A stretch of DNA of 64,000 bases from Ctena decussata (Eukaryota > Mollusca > Bivalvia > Lucinida > Lucinidae). The position numbers were made by a program, and so were the translations under genes. Location of the stretch: positions 51,635,757-51,699,756 of the forward strand of contig OZ022499.1 in the NCBI GenBank assembly GCA_963989385.1, written 5' to 3'. Below the pieces are notes generated by a model. It searched no databases. It worked only from the letters and a program-made list of their open reading frames with translations, and was not told where the DNA came from. Of the stretch, positions 46,061 through 55,740 are shown piece after piece; the stretch's first letter is position 1; every line of letters begins with the position of its first letter.

Positions 46061-47210
46061 GTCCGTAATTCGACTAAAGCATTTAGGTTTCACTTGAAAT
46101 ATTTATTATCATTCTGCTTGCTCTTTCTTGTTCCACTATTAAAAAAACAGCCGGTCAATCACTCAATGTTTTTCGTTTGTCAAACTTTTACTCGAGTACC
46201 AGTGTGTTTGTTTTGCTTTCTCTCGTTCGTTCTCGGCGTGTAGCCTAAATTCAGAAGCCCAAAAAATCACAGGCAGGCAGACTTACGCAAAATCTTAATA
46301 AATGCACAGTATGCTAAATGATTACAAACTTTGCTGTACCATAAATGAAGAAACAGTTGGTCTCCTCAACTGGCTCAAGTCGATCCAGCAGAAAAATGTC
46401 CGTGTGTTGACAAACGCACGTGCTGTAAAAATGACCAACTTCATTATCGATTTTCAACGTAAATAGACTTTCTCCCGTAGATATACCTCGCTGAAAGACG
46501 GTCGAATGTATGAACTACGGTTCAGTTATAATGGCATCTAATTTGGTTTTTGGGACAATTTTCTTTGCAAAATAACTTTGGGGTACTGTCTTAGGGTTTT
46601 AATTTTCTGAAAAACGGTTGTCAAATTGTGATCGTTGTTTTGGGTGTGCAAACTGCACTGAGGAACCGATATGCATCTGATTTCAATAATAAACATAAAA
46701 TTTCATTGTGATCTGGTCCGTCAGAAAACCACAACTGCATATCTTTTCAAATTAGCATTATTTTGGGGCTGTTTCTGACAAAAATTTCCCGCCATTTTTC
46801 TCCGGCGAAAAAAGGGATTACTTTTTTGTGCGTAGATGACCATTCAGAAAATGAATTACTCAAATGTGATGAGTCTGCGTTCCCACTGAATGATGCAATC
46901 TCAAAACATGATGCAATATCATGACAGTCCCAAAATAGCTTGGCGAGGAGGGGCTTAATTAGAAAACTGCTTTCAAAGCTTTTGCCATGCTTTCATTTAG
47001 CTTGGAGAGGAGGAGCATAATTAGAATACTGCTTCTAGAGTGAGTGTCATGCTGTCATTTATCATTTGTGTTCATGTTCATTCCCATTCATTCAGTTTTT
47101 GGAGCTCGAACATGGCTGGTCACTTTGATTTTCCTTTGTTGAATGAGGATTTTTTTTCTTCTCATTACACAAATCATAGTTATTTTTATTTGTGTTACGA
47201 GATGCATCTT
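46061..47210. other. intron 4, mostly unannotated
   Basis: Contains the second TTTGGGACAATTTTCTTTGC repeat at about 46552 and a short direct repeat (AGCTTGG[AC]GAGGAGG) at 46930/47000. No exon seen. Confidence 0.4.
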
Positions 47211-47547
47211 ATTACAGAGGAACATATAAGAGGAGTATTTTGTGATAATTTGGGATTATTTTTAGTTCTCCATGAAAAACGTATGTTGTGGATAGTCATT
47301 AGAACTGCCTTTTCGAGGCAATTCTAATATCTACAACATGCTTTAAAACAATGCTGTGGGTACCCAAAGAACTGCCTCATAGAGGCGATTCTAATAAGTA
47401 TCCACATGTTTTTACAATATGTGTTTATTTTAAAAATGTTATGGATAGCTATAGAACCGCCTCGTGGGGTGGTTCTAATGAGTAACCATAAAATACGTTT
47501 TATGGAGAATACTGCCAAATACTCCCCTTCATCTGTTCCTCTGTAAT
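47211..47547. mobile_element. AGATAAG-type MITE with three internal hairpins
   Basis: TIRs ATTACAGAGGAACA...AAGRGGAGTATTT. Instead of one hairpin it has three in a row, at about 47282-47340, 47350-47410 and 47437-47490, each an imperfect GAAC[CT]GCCT-type stem. Related to 10947 and 36428. Confidence 0.75.
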
Positions 47548-47652
47548 GAGAAAAAACGCTCATTCGAGAAATCTACATCGACTTTAAATCAATTTGACCT
47601 GTCATGTTGAAGCTATTTTTAGACGTGACAAGCCACAGAAGACTGTACATTT

Positions 47653-47871
47653 CTGATCACTTGAATTTTCAAGTCTTCAGTAGATTTATTGGTGAAGACT
47701 CTCTTCACGGATAAGTGATGAGTCTACACCAATAAATCTATTGAAAATTTGAAAATTCAGGTGATCTGATTGGTTTATTATCTGGGGCAAACACTAAGTT
47801 TGCTTCCCTTGTCATTTAGTGTTTGTCCCAGATAATAAACCAATCAGATCACCCGAATTTTCAGATTTTCA
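47653..47871. repeat. two overlapping palindromes sharing a middle arm
   Basis: Arm A 47653-47700, arm A' about 47721-47768, and a second pair 47742-47795 with 47815-47871. GAAAATTCAGGTGATC in the middle can pair either with GATCACTTGAATTTTC on the left or GATCACCCGAATTTTC on the right, so only one hairpin can form fully at a time. Confidence 0.8.
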
Positions 47872-47885
47872 ATATGGGGTCTAAT

Positions 47886-48080
47886 GCGCCAAAAAGCAGA
47901 CAACAAAATTAACGTCTGCAGAATTTAAAAAAATGTTTCGTCCAAACGATATCATATTGAGAATTCAAAAACTACAGGGCAAACAATGTAGATTCAGATG
48001 AGGTGGCTCATTATGAGCCACCTCATCTGGATCTACACTGTTTGCCAATTCAACAATTCAACAGTTTTAATTTTTGGCGC
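47886..48080. mobile_element. hairpin MITE, GCGCCAAAAA ends
   Basis: Ends GCGCCAAAAA and TTTTTGGCGC. The central hairpin starts GCAAACAATGTAGATTCAGA and contains GGTGGCTCATTATGAGCCACC. Another copy lies at 57938. Confidence 0.8.
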
Positions 48081-48314
48081 TTTAAGGGTTAATCGATAGA
48101 ATTCGCTCCTAGAAAGTTAATGGTTTACCCCCATTGAGAAGGAAAATGAAAATGGCAGAGTTGCTTCTCCAGAAAGTGTACCTATTTACAGAGCAAATTC
48201 TTTCCTTTAAGAGTTACTCCTTCAGCAAAGGGAGACATTATTTCAGATCAAAAGTTATCTCCTTTTGTGTCCTCTTATACTGTAAAAGCTTTCTGTCCTC
48301 TCTGTTTTACCTAG

Positions 48315-48415
48315 GTGCGCAGTTTCTCCAGCCGCACCATGAACGCTGCAGGTCTAGGACAGGGGAAGGCTAGAATGCCAATGAAAAAGAAGGAAATCCT
48401 TGGTCTAGCAAGAAG
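48315..48415 (+). CDS. PNPLA6: PNPLA6/7 exon 5
   Basis: Acceptor TTTTACCTAG, donor AGAAG|GTGAGT, phase 0 to 2. It encodes VRSFSSRTMNAAG...MPMKKKEILGLARR, the basic stretch following the FYGRKML motif in this family (protein residues 106-139). Continuous in frame with exons 4 and 6. Confidence 0.85.
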
Positions 48416-48429
48416 GTGAGTTCAGATTC

Positions 48430-48550
48430 TGATGGATGGATGTAAAAGTGGGTGGATGTATGGATTGATGACTAGGGATTTTATAACCCTTTCAACAGTA
48501 TTTCAGTATTTTAGCAGGCCAGGGCTTAACCTACTAAGCTACTAGGGATC
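48430..48550 (-). mobile_element. tRNA-like SINE fragment, (GGAT)n tail
   Basis: On the minus strand CTAGTAGCTTAGTAGGTTAAG resembles a tRNA A-box region; the left end has GATGGATGG repeats. Related to the copy at 55141. Internally shortened. Confidence 0.5.
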
Positions 48551-49540
48551 CTTTCAGATACTGATTTGTGTATTGATGGTTGATGAATTTATGAGCTGGC
48601 CACTGTCCTAAATGTCCTTTATACTTTTGACTTGAGAAGACGTACATAGTGAATTCTTGAGAGAGGTAAATGATAGCTAGTTACAACCTCTCATATTGGC
48701 ACATTGGTCTTATGGATACATGTATTATCCAGTTTTGGATAAAGAGGTGGACAATGCTTGAACAAATATATGTCAAACTTCTGGGATTGAAATTTCCAAG
48801 TTTTAGCCATATACTATAGATTTGTCTGAAAAGTGCAAACTGTTTGTGACACTTATACATGCTGGTCAGAGTTTTCACAGTTTCTACAGTATCTGTGGTT
48901 CTGTAGACTGAACGTGGATAGTATAGCTCATATCACGGTGAGTGGATATGCATACTGATTATGATCATGTAGCTCTCACTGATATATCTGAATATATTTG
49001 TTTGACTTGGAGTCGTTAAACAGAATGAAATATAACCAACTGCATTGTTTGCTAACAGGAGACATTTTGTCTTGCTTTGAGCTTGTAAAACATGGAATTA
49101 TATGACTTGAGAATAAGTATTTTTAAATAGAAAATCCGAAATTTCTGTTGAAAGAATTTTAGTTTGTAATGCCATTGAAAAAATGGTGGAGCATGGCATG
49201 CTCCGATACCAATGATCTCAGATATCTGTCATCATGACAACTAAGAGTTCATATTGATATCAGAGTGATGTCATTTAAGGGTGATTCTGCCAAGATACTA
49301 AGCACAACAGTGGGTAATGGCATAGTTGCTATGGTAACAGATCTATGACATCTTCTCTCGTATAATTCCAGAGGAGCATGACATACAGTGTATGCCATGC
49401 TCCTCTTTAATTATAAGTGAGATGCTACTTGAAATTCTTACATTGGAAAATTGTGATTTTCTCAAACCTATTATTCATTTTCAAGTAATTTGATTCTCTG
49501 TTGTGAGTGTTAAATTACTTCCATTGCCTATATTGATTTC
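48551..49540. other. intron 5; hairpin and unannotated sequence
   Basis: Hairpin at 49362-49424 (GAGGAGCATGACATAC with complement). GGAGCATGGCATGCTCC lies near 49188. Otherwise nothing recognised. Confidence 0.5.
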
Positions 49541-49767
49541 TTAAGGTGAATGGGTAGTTTCTGGGAAAGTAACCCTAACATTTTCTTTTTAACTTCCCTT
49601 CTGAGTGAGTCATTCTTAAGGAAAGAATGAGCAATTTTTTTTTCATGAAAAATAGACACCAATTTGGATGGCTTCTTTATCCAGGGAAGCAAACTAGAAT
49701 TCTCAAAATCTGTTTGTTTTTTTGTAAAAATAGCAGGAAAACGTGGTTGTATACCCATACACTTTAA
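49541..49767. mobile_element. TTAA-ended MITE (227 bp)
   Basis: Starts TTAAGGTGAATGGGTA and ends TATACCCATACACTTTAA. The clearest full copy of the TTAA family in the window, though the central hairpin is decayed. Confidence 0.75.
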
Positions 49768-49790
49768 TTTATTCAGCGGTCTCTCATTAG

Positions 49791-49860
49791 CTCACCTGTA
49801 CAGGGAGCTGTTGTTGTCTCCTTGACATCGGCATTGGCGTGGGTATCACACTTTTTTATG
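49791..49860. repeat. solo terminus of array element
   Basis: ATTAGCTCACCTGTACAGGGAGC repeats the GCTCACCTG terminus of the Helitron-like array elements without any array behind it. Confidence 0.5.
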
Positions 49861-49978
49861 ACAAAGTTTTTTATGTGATGGACAAGGCGCTGTCAAGCAA
49901 GCTATCATGTACACAGACAGGCCTAGTTATTACACAGATCTATAAACTGTCTTAGATTGGTGTTCTTTTGTCTTCAAG

Positions 49979-50131
49979 GTTTTCAAAGATGATCTTAAAG
50001 AAAGACTCAAGCCAGCCTCGCCTTCAAGTAAAATTACCACCTAAGTCATTTTTTGAGGCTGATGGGCCAGAGATTGAAGATGGGGACCACAGGATACCGT
50101 CAGAAGTTCTCTACATGCTGAGGAGTGTCAG
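49979..50131 (+). CDS. PNPLA6: PNPLA6/7 exon 6
   Basis: Acceptor TTGTCTTCAAG, donor GTCAG|GTGACG, phase 2 to 2. It encodes the link to the first cNMP-binding-like domain: PPKSFFEAD, then IPSEVLYMLRSVR (protein residues about 139-190). [IV]P.[ED][AV]LYML..[IV]R is conserved in NTE proteins directly before this domain. Confidence 0.93.
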
Positions 50132-51595
50132 GTGACGCATAACTTCAACAAATGATAAAAAATGTCTAATTTTCATTCCCAGAAAATATGGTTTGAGGGT
50201 CATAAGAGTGTTTCAGTTGTCAAAGTTTGTAATTGTTTTTGAAAGCCTACTTTGATACATTGCCATAGCAAACAGTGTACATCAGATTACTCCTTAGAAG
50301 CAGTCTGACAGCCCACACTGCTCAGGAGCAGTCTCATCAGATCTACATTCAGTATATTGCCACAAACTCTTTAGAAAGTCATAGGAATTTATCCAAATTT
50401 GAAGATAAAATAGTGTACTGTATAAATTGTTGAGGTGTCGGAAGTGGACAGTGCTATGTTGTGAACACATGCAATTAAACATAATTTTTCTTGCACAAAA
50501 GTCAAGGTTTTTCGTGGCTGTCAATGGTGCTGGAAAACCTTTTCAGATACCCTTTATATACAGCTCTAAGGCTATATAAAGATGTTACATTCTGTTCTGT
50601 TTCAATTCTTTTAATGACATTCCCCAAGTGGCTCAGCCGAGCAGTAATTTGGTTTTATAGGAGATCAGCTATCTGGGTTTTCAAGACATTGTTTCAACAG
50701 ATTATACGTCAGAGACATGGCACAACTGATGTAGGTTCATGCAATGTCAGACATCAGTGTACAGTCAAGGGTCGAAAATATTTCCACAAAAATATTTTCC
50801 CATAGACTTCAGTGCATTTGCATGTTTACAAGAAAATTAATTTTGGCAGCTATCCTAGGCCAAGCGTAAAATAATTACTTTGGTTGAAAAGCTAAATGAA
50901 CAATGCAATAAATATTATTTACAGAACTAAATTCTGACCCTTCAGCATTAAGAAACAGCTTGTCAAACTTAGTGTAAATGTTTAGATTACCAAGTTTCCA
51001 TTGACGTAAATGGCGATGTTGTGAAAAATTGGACAAAAAACTCAAACGTTAAAGTTAAAATCATGCTGTTTGAGTATAGGGTAAATGACTGAAATGAAGC
51101 AAATACTTTGCATGCTATATTTGCTCAGCTTTCTACCGGTACCAAAATTTTCTTAATCCATTTAACAGAAGTGCCAAAATATAATTTCCAGTAAATATGA
51201 AAATACACTGAAGTTTATAGGAAAATTCATTTTGTGGAATTACTTTAGGTCCTTGACTGTACAGAGTCAACATGTTCAGTCAATAATGGCATCTGTTCAC
51301 AATTTAAAGCAAACCTTTAAAAAGCTAAATTTGTGCATTTTAGAGAGTTCTGTGTTAACAGTTCACACATCAGTAGGTATGCAAGGAAGACTATACATGT
51401 GTATCATGAATATGAGGTGCATATACAAAAATTCTTCACCCAGGATCACAAATTAGCTACTAATCAGCCTGTCTTCAGCTGTCTAAGAGTGGCCCTTGGG
51501 AACAGACTACAAGAGGTGTGATGTGAACAGTGGTATTAAGGGAAGTATTTTTATATCCCTACCTCATTTCCATGAAAGATATTCTCTGTCATCAG
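50132..51595. other. intron 6
   Basis: A decayed CAAACAGTG hairpin lies at about 50265-50345 and a small AAAATATTT hairpin at about 50768-50800. Remaining sequence has no recognised feature. Confidence 0.45.
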
Positions 51596-51755
51596 GGTGT
51601 TTGGTCACTTTGAGAAGCCATTGTTCCTGGAGTTGTGCCGACATATGGAGTCCAAGACTGTCCTTGCCGGGGAATCACTCTTCAGGATTGGAGATGAAGA
51701 CAACTGTATCTACGTTGTTCAGAGTGGCAAGATGAACGTTTACATTACTGAAGGG
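51596..51755 (+). CDS. PNPLA6: PNPLA6/7 exon 7, cNMP-binding-like domain 1 (first part)
   Basis: Acceptor CTGTCATCAG, donor GGG|GTAGGT, phase 2 to 0. It encodes VFGHFEKPLFLELCRHM and IYVVQSGKMNVYITEG (residues about 190-243), the start of the cyclic-nucleotide-binding fold (beta roll with G-x-x-LFRIGD). GHFEKP.FL.LC.H is a signature of the family. In NTE/Swiss cheese these domains are regulatory; nucleotide binding here is not shown. Confidence 0.96.
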
Positions 51756-52419
51756 GTAGGTGGCTGGTCCCATGCTCTAGATTCATCTCTTCGATCAGGC
51801 AGAACCAGTATGAACCTAACTTAGCGTAAAACTGCAATCCAGATGTTACACACACAGCTCTGGATAAGGGATTTATTGAGGATCATTTTTGGATATAGTT
51901 TGTTGCTTTTCCATAAAAAAAAACTTGCCCTAATGTGCTTAACTATTGAAAGACCTAAAATCATTAATTTTCCCTTTGTTCCAAATGTGCTTAACTATTG
52001 GGGCACCTAAAACCATTAATTAAACAGCAAATTTATGTTATTAGACAGCTCATTGGTAACATGAGCATGTACTTGCTAATTTATCTGGTTTATGATGAGT
52101 GGGTTCTTTTTCAAGAGAAGCAACTTTGCCATTTTCATTTTATCCTCCCTCCTAAATGGGGGTCAACTCTTACAGAAAAGAATTTGCTCGTATAGGAGCA
52201 AATTCTTTCGTTTAAGAGTAGACCCTTTTCGAAAGAGCGTAGGATTTGCTCCTTTAGGATGAGCAAATTCTTGCCTTTTAGAGTAGGCTCTTTCTGGAAG
52301 GGCTTTGTCACTCGGGGAAGCAAATAGGAAGTCAGAAATGTTGTCTGTCATTGAAAAAATGACAGAAAAACATGGCAATGTTCCCACCCACCTTAAATTG
52401 TCTGTTTTGAAAATTTCAG
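51756..52419. repeat. intron 7 with MITE pieces
   Basis: 51856 carries an end of the AGATAAG MITE family (CAGCTCTGGATAAGGG). CTTAACTATTG...CCTAAAA.CATTAATT is repeated at 51938 and 51989. At 52159-52310 are two consecutive TTTGCTC hairpins of the TTAA family, ending CCCACCCACCTTAA at 52396, 24 nt before exon 8. Confidence 0.55.
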
Positions 52420-52497
52420 AACACTGAGTATTTGGTAAAAGAAGTCAGCACAGGAGACAGTATTCACAGCTTGCTGAGCATTCTTGATTTCCTCACA
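52420..52497 (+). CDS. PNPLA6: PNPLA6/7 exon 8, cNMP-binding-like domain 1 (middle)
   Basis: Acceptor AAAATTTCAG, donor ACA|GTAAGA, phase 0 both sides, 26 codons. It encodes YLVKEVSTGDSIHSLLSILD: the VKEV..GDS[VI].SLLS[IF][LI]D stretch typical of NTE. In canonical cNMP domains this region carries the phosphate-binding GE motif; here it is GDSIHS, as is usual for this family. Confidence 0.95.
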
Positions 52498-52510
52498 GTA
52501 AGATGGCAAT

Positions 52511-52730
52511 TACCGTAATGACCCTAACAGTTCGGACACCCTAAAGTCAGACAATTATTATTTGAAAATTCTTAGAAAGTGGATTTTACACTCATTAATG
52601 CACCCAAATGATGCTTAGTGAATAGCGCACATTGTAGACTCTGATCAAACTGCTCCTTGAGGAGCAGTTTGATCTGGGTCTACAGTGTTTGCTCAGACCT
52701 GTCTGTCCGAATATTTGGGGTCATTACAGT
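52511..52730. mobile_element. TACCGTAA-family hairpin MITE
   Basis: Ends TACCGTAATGACCCTAACAG and (complement) ACTGTAATGACCCCAAATAT. The centre is a hairpin GATCAAACTGCTCCT / AGGAGCAGTTTGATC (52630-52688) beside AGTGTTTGC. It starts 13 nt after the exon 8 donor. Copies at 9720, 14630 and 62080. Confidence 0.8.
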
Positions 52731-53125
52731 CCTCTGAACCTATACATTTTGAAGCATTCATGATTTAGTGAAATGCATTTCTTGAAATTATCATCATGTT
52801 CTAGAATTTATGACAAAGAAGTTGCAATTTATAGTTATTTCTAAGATTACAGTATAGTATCTTCTGAGAGTGCATTTTGGTGAGAGGCTTTTATTAGCAA
52901 TAATAAAAAGCCCAAGAATATTAAATGAAACACTGTTTTTCTCAGAAATTTTCCCATGTGGGCACAGAACTATATCATCTCAAAATATGCTGAGCCTCAT
53001 GTGTGTCCATTTATTTTCTGCTGAGATCCAGGAATTTCAATAAAGTTTGTGCTTATGCCCTATCATTTCTTTAGTAAAATTCACTGTAAAAGGGGGTACT
53101 CCTGTAGAATTTCAAAAAAGTTGGC

Positions 53126-53400
53126 GCCGGGCTGCGTAGCGCAATCGGTAGGGCACCTGACTCATAAGTCAGGGGTCCTGGATTCGAAACCCGGTCTGGC
53201 CACATACTTTCGTTTCTCCTTCCGCTGATTCAAGAAGGGCAGTTGTCAGTTACTGGCGAAAGTATGTGCACTTAGTACTGGTTAACCGCTTAGGAGGTCT
53301 AAGCTGCCCAGGAATAGTGTGGTTAGGTTAACTGACAGTCCAGACATGACCATACCTGTTTACCGTGGACGTTAAGCATCAAATCAATCAATCAATCCAT
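53126..53400 (+). mobile_element. tRNA-headed SINE, anticodon-like CAT
   Basis: The head reads GTAGCGCAATCGGTAGGGCA (A-box) and GGATTCGAAACCCGG (B-box), with CTGAC/GTCAG anticodon stem and CAT in a 6-nt loop. The body and (CAAT)n tail match 14952-15224. A 9-bp duplication AAAGTTGGC (53117-53125, 53401-53409) bounds it. It lies in intron 8. Could be miscalled as tRNA-Met. Confidence 0.9.
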
Positions 53401-53409
53401 AAAGTTGGC

Positions 53410-54093
53410 TAATATTGGAAACATACATCTGAAGTTTTATAAAGTTGCTGCTGAGGTTGTATTGTAAAACATATTTTGAATTTTTGTTCTCAATTTCCAT
53501 TTGGGAAAAAAAAATTTTTTGTAATATTAACATGCCTGTGTGAAAAGTTGACATTGGGCTTAACTTCTTTTGAGTAGTATATGTATGGCTGTTCTGGCAG
53601 TGGTGATAGTATTAACATGGTAGAGTTTTCTGGTTTTGCATTGTAAGTAGAATAAACACCTCTTTGTGACACCTTGCCACAGGCAAGACACAGCATTCTC
53701 ACCCATTGGACAATAATATCTCTTTTTACAGCTGTCTGAGATGAGATTTTTCCATCCTGGCCTGCTGTCTTTGCCTAGGCTCTGAAAACTGTATCAAAAC
53801 GTCAGGCATTGCTTAATATAGCCTAGTCTTGTGAATTTCAAAAACACCACTTGTTACCTATTATATGAATTGCATGCAGAATATGAAATTGACAGTCATT
53901 GATGTACAGGAAATGTCACTGTATATTCCTGATAGGCTGTCAGTCATGAAAAATGGATGGACAAGGTGAAATTAACGTTGGAACTATTAACAGAAAATTA
54001 GCTTGAAGTTTATAGGAATGGCCTCAACAAGAAGTTAAGAATTCAACGAATATTCTGTTTTATCAAATATGATGGATGAGAAATATAGTCAGT
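53410..54093. other. intron 8, unannotated
   Basis: No exon or repeat recognised apart from short T-rich stretches. Confidence 0.4.
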
Positions 54094-54229
54094 GATGGGT
54101 TGAGGCCGAGACAAGGAAATCTCAGGCTAGTTTTCAGATTATTAAGTCTTATACGAAGGCTTGCCGAGCATAAGGCTTGAATAATTTGAAAACAAGCCTG
54201 AGATTTCCTTGTCTCAGCTTCATCCCCAT
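54094..54229. repeat. 60-bp-arm palindrome upstream of exon 9
   Basis: The left arm (54094-54153) includes GACAAGGAAATCTCAGGCT; the right arm (54170-54229) is its near complement. The right arm ends 64 nt before the exon 9 acceptor, in the branch-point neighbourhood. Confidence 0.85.
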
Positions 54230-54293
54230 CATAGAATCTCTTTTTCTACAGACTTCCTGTTTCATGATTCAGCTTATATTTTCATCTTTTCAG

Positions 54294-54355
54294 GGTAACC
54301 CAAGACCATATAAGACCGTATCAGCAAGGGCAGTAGTTGACACCACAGTACTGAA
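54294..54355 (+). CDS. PNPLA6: PNPLA6/7 exon 9, cNMP-binding-like domain 1
   Basis: Acceptor CATCTTTTCAG, donor CTGAA|GTAAGT, phase 0 to 2. It encodes GNPRPYKTVSARAVVDTTVL, matching the family pattern [SG]..[PQ]..[YR][KR]TV[ST]A[RK]A (residues about 270-290), where the phosphate-binding cassette ends. Confidence 0.95.
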
Positions 54356-54817
54356 GTAAGTGTAGAAAAAAAAATATGTTAAAAGAAAAGATGTATCATC
54401 TGTGTTCTTTAGCCCTGTGAAGGGTAGTTTTCAGACTGAAATTCAAAAATTCAGTGGCCAATGTCATGCTATAAAAATTTTATGACCGCAAGTTTCATAT
54501 CACTTGGTTACTGGCATGTAATGTCATGATGCAAATTGTGATAATGTTATGTTTTTTAAATCAAAGTAATTTTATGGCTATGAAATCCCTTTTAAAACAG
54601 TCATGTGATAAACAGTATCTTACACACATGGTCGTTCATATATGATGGCTCATTGAGGTTATGATATGTTTCACGGAGTCAACCCCCATTTTGATGGGAG
54701 GCAAAAATGAGATGACAGAGTTTCTTCCTATAAAAGGAGTATATTTATTCAGCTATAAAATGGTGTTTTTCTGTTTCTAGAATGACCCCTAGTAGCTTAA
54801 TCAGTTTTATGAAATTC

Positions 54818-54931
54818 AGCTATGAGATGTGTTTTTCTCTTCTAAAACAATCCCCAAAAATCTAGATCCATCTTACAAGACCGATCTAGATTTTTAGATT
54901 GCTTTGGAAGGGGAAAAACCCCATCTTATAA
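54818..54931. repeat. palindrome before exon 10
   Basis: Imperfect arms centre on AAAAATCTAGAT / ATCTAGATTTTT (54856-54895) and extend to GCTATGAGATG / CATCTTATAAC. It ends about 45 nt upstream of the exon 10 acceptor. Confidence 0.7.
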
Positions 54932-54976
54932 CAAAAAAAATGGTATATCCTTTACCATAATATTGCTATTTTGTAG

Positions 54977-55043
54977 GCTACCAGCTACTGCTTTCCAGTC
55001 CCTATTTGAGAGATTTCCAGAGTCTTTGGTTAGAGTTGTGCAG
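54977..55043 (+). CDS. PNPLA6: PNPLA6/7 exon 10
   Basis: Acceptor TATTTTGTAG, donor CAG|GTAATA, phase 2 to 0. It encodes KLPATAFQSLFERFPESLVR VVQ (split only by spacing here), the C-helix of the first cNMP-like domain; RLP..AF...F...P[ED]...RV[VI]Q is conserved in the family (residues about 290-312). Confidence 0.95.
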
Positions 55044-55140
55044 GTAATACAACAGAGGGGTTGATGGGAAGTCTTTTTACGGCTGCCAATGGCACTTTTC
55101 ACCACCTGCAGTGAAGATAAAATAATTCTGAAGGAAGATC

Positions 55141-55350
55141 CCATGGATGGATGGATGGATAAAATTGCGATTTAACATCCTTCTATAACAGTTTGTCAGT
55201 CATATCAGGATGATGGGTGGGTGATAAAGAAAAGTTGTGTGTAATGGAATCCTGTTCATTGAAAAGTTTCCAGCCTACAGGGGGCTTGAACCCTAGACCG
55301 CTAGATCAGCAGGCTAGGGCTTAAACTACTGAGCTAAGGAAGCTCCTTAG
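55141..55350 (-). mobile_element. tRNA-like SINE with (ATGG)n tail
   Basis: On the minus strand: CTTAGCTCAGTAGTTTAAG (A-box) and GGTCTAGGGTTCAAGCCCCC (B-box). The body then leads to (CCAT)n. A different SINE family from 53126; related fragment at 48430. Confidence 0.7.
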
Positions 55351-55740
55351 GTCAGCTGGAAGCAAAGAATGCCTCAGAGAAATGAAAATAGTAGACTCGG
55401 TTTAATTGAGTCTGTTCATGTGCAGTAATGTAGCCGTAATAGGTTTCAACACTGCCCACATCAGCATGCCTCCTAACTTTTCAGCAAATGAAATAGTGGG
55501 AGACTTTTTACAGCTCCCATGGTGCTCTAAACACCAGCTGCAGTGAAGATTAAATAAATTCTGAAGATACATCAAAGCCAAAACAGCAAAAGGGACAAAT
55601 AAAGAAGTGTTAACATTTTGCGTTGATATTTTATTGTGGCACTGATGGAATATAAGTGAATAAAAATGAAAGTTAGATCAAATTTGCTTATTGCAGCCAA
55701 TGTTTTGAAGTGAACTCAGATTGTGGGAAAGAATTGTAAA

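Noticed and set aside
53128..53202. tRNA-Met(CAT) gene
   Set aside because: Same SINE family with 9-bp target duplication; anticodon loop is 6 nt and the body continues past the acceptor stem.
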